Assembly: GCF_026013475.1 (NCBI RefSeq)
Contig: NZ_JAPDPH010000043.1
Span: forward strand, 1 to 41,664
Direction of reading: 5' to 3'
DNA from: Micromonospora yasonensis
GTDB lineage: Bacteria > Actinomycetota > Actinomycetes > Mycobacteriales > Micromonosporaceae
Length of the DNA: 41,664 bases
In this document: in pieces, positions 37,540 to 41,664 of the stretch
How the letters are laid out: each line of letters starts with the position of its first letter
Numbering within the stretch: position 1 is the stretch's first letter
Notes under the pieces: model-generated
The model's database searches: none
Told to the model about the DNA's origin: nothing
Seen by the model: the letters and a program-made list of their open reading frames with translations, nothing else
Program-made: the position numbers and the translations under genes

Positions 37540-39186
37540 TCAGGCGGCGGGGCAGCCGTCGCGGTGCGCGGTGACCGGCCGGGTGCCGGTCAGCCGGGAA
37601 CGGCGCCGGGACCGGTGCGGCGCGCAGGCGGCGCAGTCCTGCGCCGGGCGGACGGCCCGCCCGGGCCGGAGCCGGCCCGCGCCGGGGCGGGACGTGCCCG
37701 GGTGGACGCCGGACAGCACCGCCGGCGCGGCGCCGGAGGGAGTCGCCGGGGAGGCGCCGGCCAGGGCCGGCGAGGTGGCGGGCACGCCCACGGGGTGGGG
37801 CAGCGACGCGCGGCGGGCAGCCCCGAGCCCGGCGCCGGCCGGGCGGACGACGCGCGCGGCGGTGGCGACGGCCCGGCGTACCGGCCGCATGGCGGGCCCG
37901 GCCAGGACCAGGGTGAGCCGGCGTTCGCGCAACCGGTCCAGGGCCACCCCGGCCACGACGGTGGCGACCGCGGTCACCGTACCGGCCAGCACCAGCGTCT
38001 GCCGGGGGCCGACGTGCTCGGAGAGCCAGCCGAGCAACGGCGCGCCGACGGCGGCGGAGACCGAGCCGGTGACCGCAAGGGCGGCCAGCACCCGGCCCCG
38101 CACGGCGTAGTCGGTGTCGAGCTGGGCCCGGGCACCGACCGTGGTGTCGATGACCACTGCGGCGGCCGCCACCGGCAGGATCACCGCGGCGAAGCTCAGC
38201 GTGCCCGGGGCCAGGCCGGCGACGACCTGCAGGGTGCTGGCGAGCAGGCCCGCCCCGACCAGCACGCCGTAGCCCAGCTCGCGACGGCGGGCGGCGGCCA
38301 GCGCGCCGAGCACCGTGCCGACGGCGAAAACCGTGGAGAGGAAGCCGTAGCCGGAGGCGCCGCCGCGCAGCGGTCCCTCGCTCATCGCCGCCATGGTCAC
38401 CTGGTAGTTGCGGCCCAGGCTGCCGAGCACGAACGACAACGCCAGAGCGACCAGCACCACCGGCTGGCGCAGCAGGTAGCCGAAGCCGGCCCGGATGCCG
38501 CCGTCCGCCGGGGCCGCCTCGGCCACCGACGACTCCAGCTCGGCGCGTCTTGCGCCCCGCCGCGACCTGGAGCCGTCGACCAGCTCGCCGGTGTGCCGCT
38601 CCCCCTCGCGTACGGCGAACAGGGCGACGACGACCGCGACGAAGCTGGCGGCGTTGGTCGCGAAGAGCAGCGCCGGGCCGACGGCGGCGACCACCACGGC
38701 GCCCAGGCTCATGCCGAGAATGCGGCCGGCCGAGTTGGTGAGCGAGCCCAGTGCCAGGGCGTTGCCGAGGCTCTCCCGGTCCACCAGGGTCGAGGACCAG
38801 CGACCCATCACCGGGCCCTCGATCGCCGACACCGCCCCGGTGACCAGGGAGATCGCGTAGATCGCGGGCAGGCCGCCGGCGCCGGTGACGGCGACCGCGG
38901 CCAGCCCGGCGGCGAGGGCCGCGTGTGCCGCCTGGGCGACGATCAGCAGCGGCTTGGCCGGCAGCCGGTCGGCCAGCGCGCCGCCCCAGACGCTGAGCAC
39001 CAGGGTGGGCAGGGCCTGGAGCAGGACGGTGAGCCCCATGGAGGTCGCCGAGCCGGTCTCCGACATGACGTACCAGTTGACCCCGAGGACCTGCATCCAG
39101 GTCCCGATGACCGACACGAAACCGGCGCCGGCCCAGATCCGGTAGTTGCGGTGGCGCAGCGCGGCGAACGTGGCGCCGAGGGCCAT
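37540..39186 (-). CDS. MFS transporter of the EntS/MFS_3 type with long C-terminal tail
   Basis: A 548-residue membrane protein with about 12 hydrophobic segments. Family marks: MALGATFAALRHRNYRIWAG, LGVNWYVMSETGSATSMGLT, LSVWGGALADRLPAKPLLIV (motif A), and NSAGRILGMSLGAVV. The central cytoplasmic loop (about 211-230) is where palindromic repeat copy C adds a DGSRSRRGARRAELESS stretch. The last ~120 residues are basic, Ala/Pro-rich and unlike the family, with a Cys pair (CAAC). Start: ATG at 39186, with GGGGA about nine bases upstream; the open frame to 39252 is not needed. It faces the DHA2 gene. Probable siderophore or drug export. Confidence 0.87.
   Translation of the reverse strand: MALGATFAALRHRNYRIWAGAGFVSVIGTWMQVLGVNWYVMSETGSATSMGLTVLLQALPTLVLSVWGGALADRLPAKPLLIVAQAAHAALAAGLAAVAVTGAGGLPAIYAISLVTGAVSAIEGPVMGRWSSTLVDRESLGNALALGSLTNSAGRILGMSLGAVVVAAVGPALLFATNAASFVAVVVALFAVREGERHTGELVDGSRSRRGARRAELESSVAEAAPADGGIRAGFGYLLRQPVVLVALALSFVLGSLGRNYQVTMAAMSEGPLRGGASGYGFLSTVFAVGTVLGALAAARRRELGYGVLVGAGLLASTLQVVAGLAPGTLSFAAVILPVAAAAVVIDTTVGARAQLDTDYAVRGRVLAALAVTGSVSAAVGAPLLGWLSEHVGPRQTLVLAGTVTAVATVVAGVALDRLRERRLTLVLAGPAMRPVRRAVATAARVVRPAGAGLGAARRASLPHPVGVPATSPALAGASPATPSGAAPAVLSGVHPGTSRPGAGRLRPGRAVRPAQDCAACAPHRSRRRSRLTGTRPVTAHRDGCPAA
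38527..38578 (-). repeat. Palindromic interspersed repeat, copy C
   Basis: 52 bases on the minus strand, starting CGACGGCTCCAGGTCGCGGC and ending GAGCTGGAGTCGTCG. Its left 22 bases are identical to copy B, and the centre is changed (GGGGCGCAAGACGC). Here it lies in the same sense as the MFS gene and is translated in the central loop. No clear flanking direct repeat is seen. Confidence 0.75.
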
Positions 39187-39220
39187 GAGGATTTCCCCGT
39201 CCAGAAGGTGAACAGACGAA

Positions 39221-39242
39221 GCCGGACCCCCGCGGGTCCGGC
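39221..39242 (-). promoter_or_regulatory. Hairpin in the leader of the MFS_3 gene
   Basis: Perfect nine-base stem GCCGGACCC (39221-39229) / GGGTCCGGC (39234-39242) with a four-base loop, 34 bases before the ATG. It could be an attenuator or an mRNA-stabilising element. Confidence 0.5.
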
Positions 39243-39284
39243 CAGCGGACAAGTCTGGCCGCGCTTAAACCTCATGACGACAAT

Positions 39285-39302
39285 TGGTGAGGCGGTTCAC
39301 CA
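39285..39302. promoter_or_regulatory. Candidate operator upstream of the MFS_3 gene
   Basis: TGGTGA-GGCGGT-TCACCA is a perfect six-base inverted repeat with a six-base spacer, in an AT-rich stretch that also holds TTGTCG and TTTAA on the minus strand (possible promoter). No regulator gene is adjacent to claim it. Confidence 0.35.
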
Positions 39303-39353
39303 GGAAGGTCGGGCGTCCGGGACGGGCCCGGCACGAACCGGACCGGGAGACGG

Positions 39354-39385
39354 CGGCACCCCGGCCCAGCCGGACCGGGGTGCCG
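39354..39385. terminator. Terminator of the gltBD operon
   Basis: Perfect 11-base inverted repeat CGGCACCCCGG (39354-39364) / CCGGGGTGCCG (39375-39385), 14 bases past the gltD stop on the minus strand. Confidence 0.7.
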
Positions 39386-39399
39386 TGAGCCGGCTGTGG

Positions 39400-40909
<1,510 letters not shown>

Positions 40910-40917
<8 letters not shown>

Positions 40918-41664
40918 GAGCCACCTCCTGGGCGACCGCCCGCGGCGCGGGCGGCACCGGCGCGGTGGACGTAAGGGCAGTCATCACCGCGTCGTCGACG
41001 TCGTGGCCGGCGGCTTCGGCGGCCCGCATGATCTCCAGCACCCGGCGGTAGTCCCGGGGTACCACGGCGGTGAACTCCTCCACCGCTTCCGGCCAGCGCT
41101 TGAGCAGCTCCTCGGCGACCGCCGAGTCGGTCTCCGCGAAATGCCGCTGGACGAGGTCGTGCAGCCGGTCCCGCTCCTCGTCGCGCAGCGGCGACAGGTC
41201 GACCAACTCGGTGTTGACCAGCTGCCGGTCGAGCTTCCAGACATACGCGGTGCCCCCGGACATGCCGGCGGCGAAGTTGCGCCCGCACCCGCCGAGCACC
41301 ACCACCGTGCCGCCGGTCATGTACTCGCAGCCGTGGTCGCCCACGCCCTCGACCACCGCCACCGCGCCGGAGTTGCGCACCGCGAACCGCTCGCCGACCC
41401 GCCCGCGTAGGAAGACCTCGCCGCCGGTGGCTCCGTACAGGATGGTGTTGCCGGCGATGATCTGGTCCTCGGCCCGCGCGCCCGGCCCGGCCGCGTCGTC
41501 CGCGAACGGCGCGGCCTCGTCCGGACGGACGACGATCCGGCCGCCGGAGAGTCCCTTGCCGACGTAGTCGTTGGCGTCGCCCTCCAGCCGCAGGGTGACC
41601 CCGCGCGGCAGGAACGCGCCGAACGACTGGCCGGCGGTGCCGTGCAGCACGATCTCGATGGTGT
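40910..41664 (-). CDS. gltB: Glutamate synthase large subunit, C-terminal part (continues outside window)
   Basis: The frame runs off the window edge at 41664; about 250 codons are inside. This is the GXGXG beta-helix domain that packs the GltB channel: [80 protein letters not shown] in two stretches, and [13 protein letters not shown]. The helical C-terminus follows ([21 protein letters not shown]). The amidotransferase, FMN and 3Fe-4S parts lie beyond the window. Confidence 0.95.

Overview
The window is about 73% G+C chromosomal DNA from a high-GC actinomycete. Gene content and order (coaE–rpsA, polA, livFGMHK, an ANTAR response regulator, pyk, gltBD) resemble Micromonospora or a close relative in the Micromonosporaceae. 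This is a judgement from gene content, not a database match. Most genes are conserved housekeeping genes. Accessory material sits at the tRNA (15.8-16.7 kb), in the FtsK-like operon (29.3-33.1 kb) and in the exporter block (34.7-39.2 kb).

Layout. 0-5.8 kb: the end of an unknown gene, coaE (fused to a GrpB domain), rpsA, a methyltransferase, a Uma2-type nuclease and the DUF2945/DUF3140 pair. 5.8-13.6 kb: polA and a branched-chain amino-acid ABC transporter operon (livK-H-M-G-F, minus strand) with a hairpin after livK. 13.9-16.7 kb: a beta-propeller lipoprotein, an orphan ANTAR regulator, an unusual tRNA with anticodon CAA and a short variable loop, and an HTH-LAGLIDADG gene 33 bases after it. 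16.7-25.1 kb: a PLP transsulfuration-type enzyme with a divergent Lrp regulator, an LLM flavin oxidoreductase, an unknown coiled-coil protein, a TauE/SafE transporter with an Rrf2 regulator, acyl-CoA thioesterase, pyruvate kinase and a YciI-like protein. 25.3-29.2 kb: a large PAS/GAF/SpoIIE phosphatase and a secreted lipase. 29.3-34.7 kb: a three-gene FtsK/EssC-like ATPase operon, divergent from a Tat-exported PhoX-family enzyme. 34.7-39.2 kb: a gene remnant, TetR, a DHA2 exporter with an elaborate leader, and a second MFS exporter. 39.4-41.7 kb: gltD and the 3' part of gltB.

Four patterns cut across the genes. (1) Three copies of a ~50-base imperfect palindrome lie at 1661, 32059 and 38527. 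One sits inside the FtsK-like gene as a 63-base in-frame insertion flanked by an 8-base direct repeat. (2) At least five genes have a TANNNT box 6-7 bases before the start codon, implying leaderless transcripts. (3) Strong stem-loops punctuate nearly every convergent gene junction. (4) The CAA-anticodon class I tRNA and the HTH-LAGLIDADG gene form a possible two-part unit, and this is the most unusual locus here. No insertion sequence, prophage, rRNA or CRISPR array was seen.
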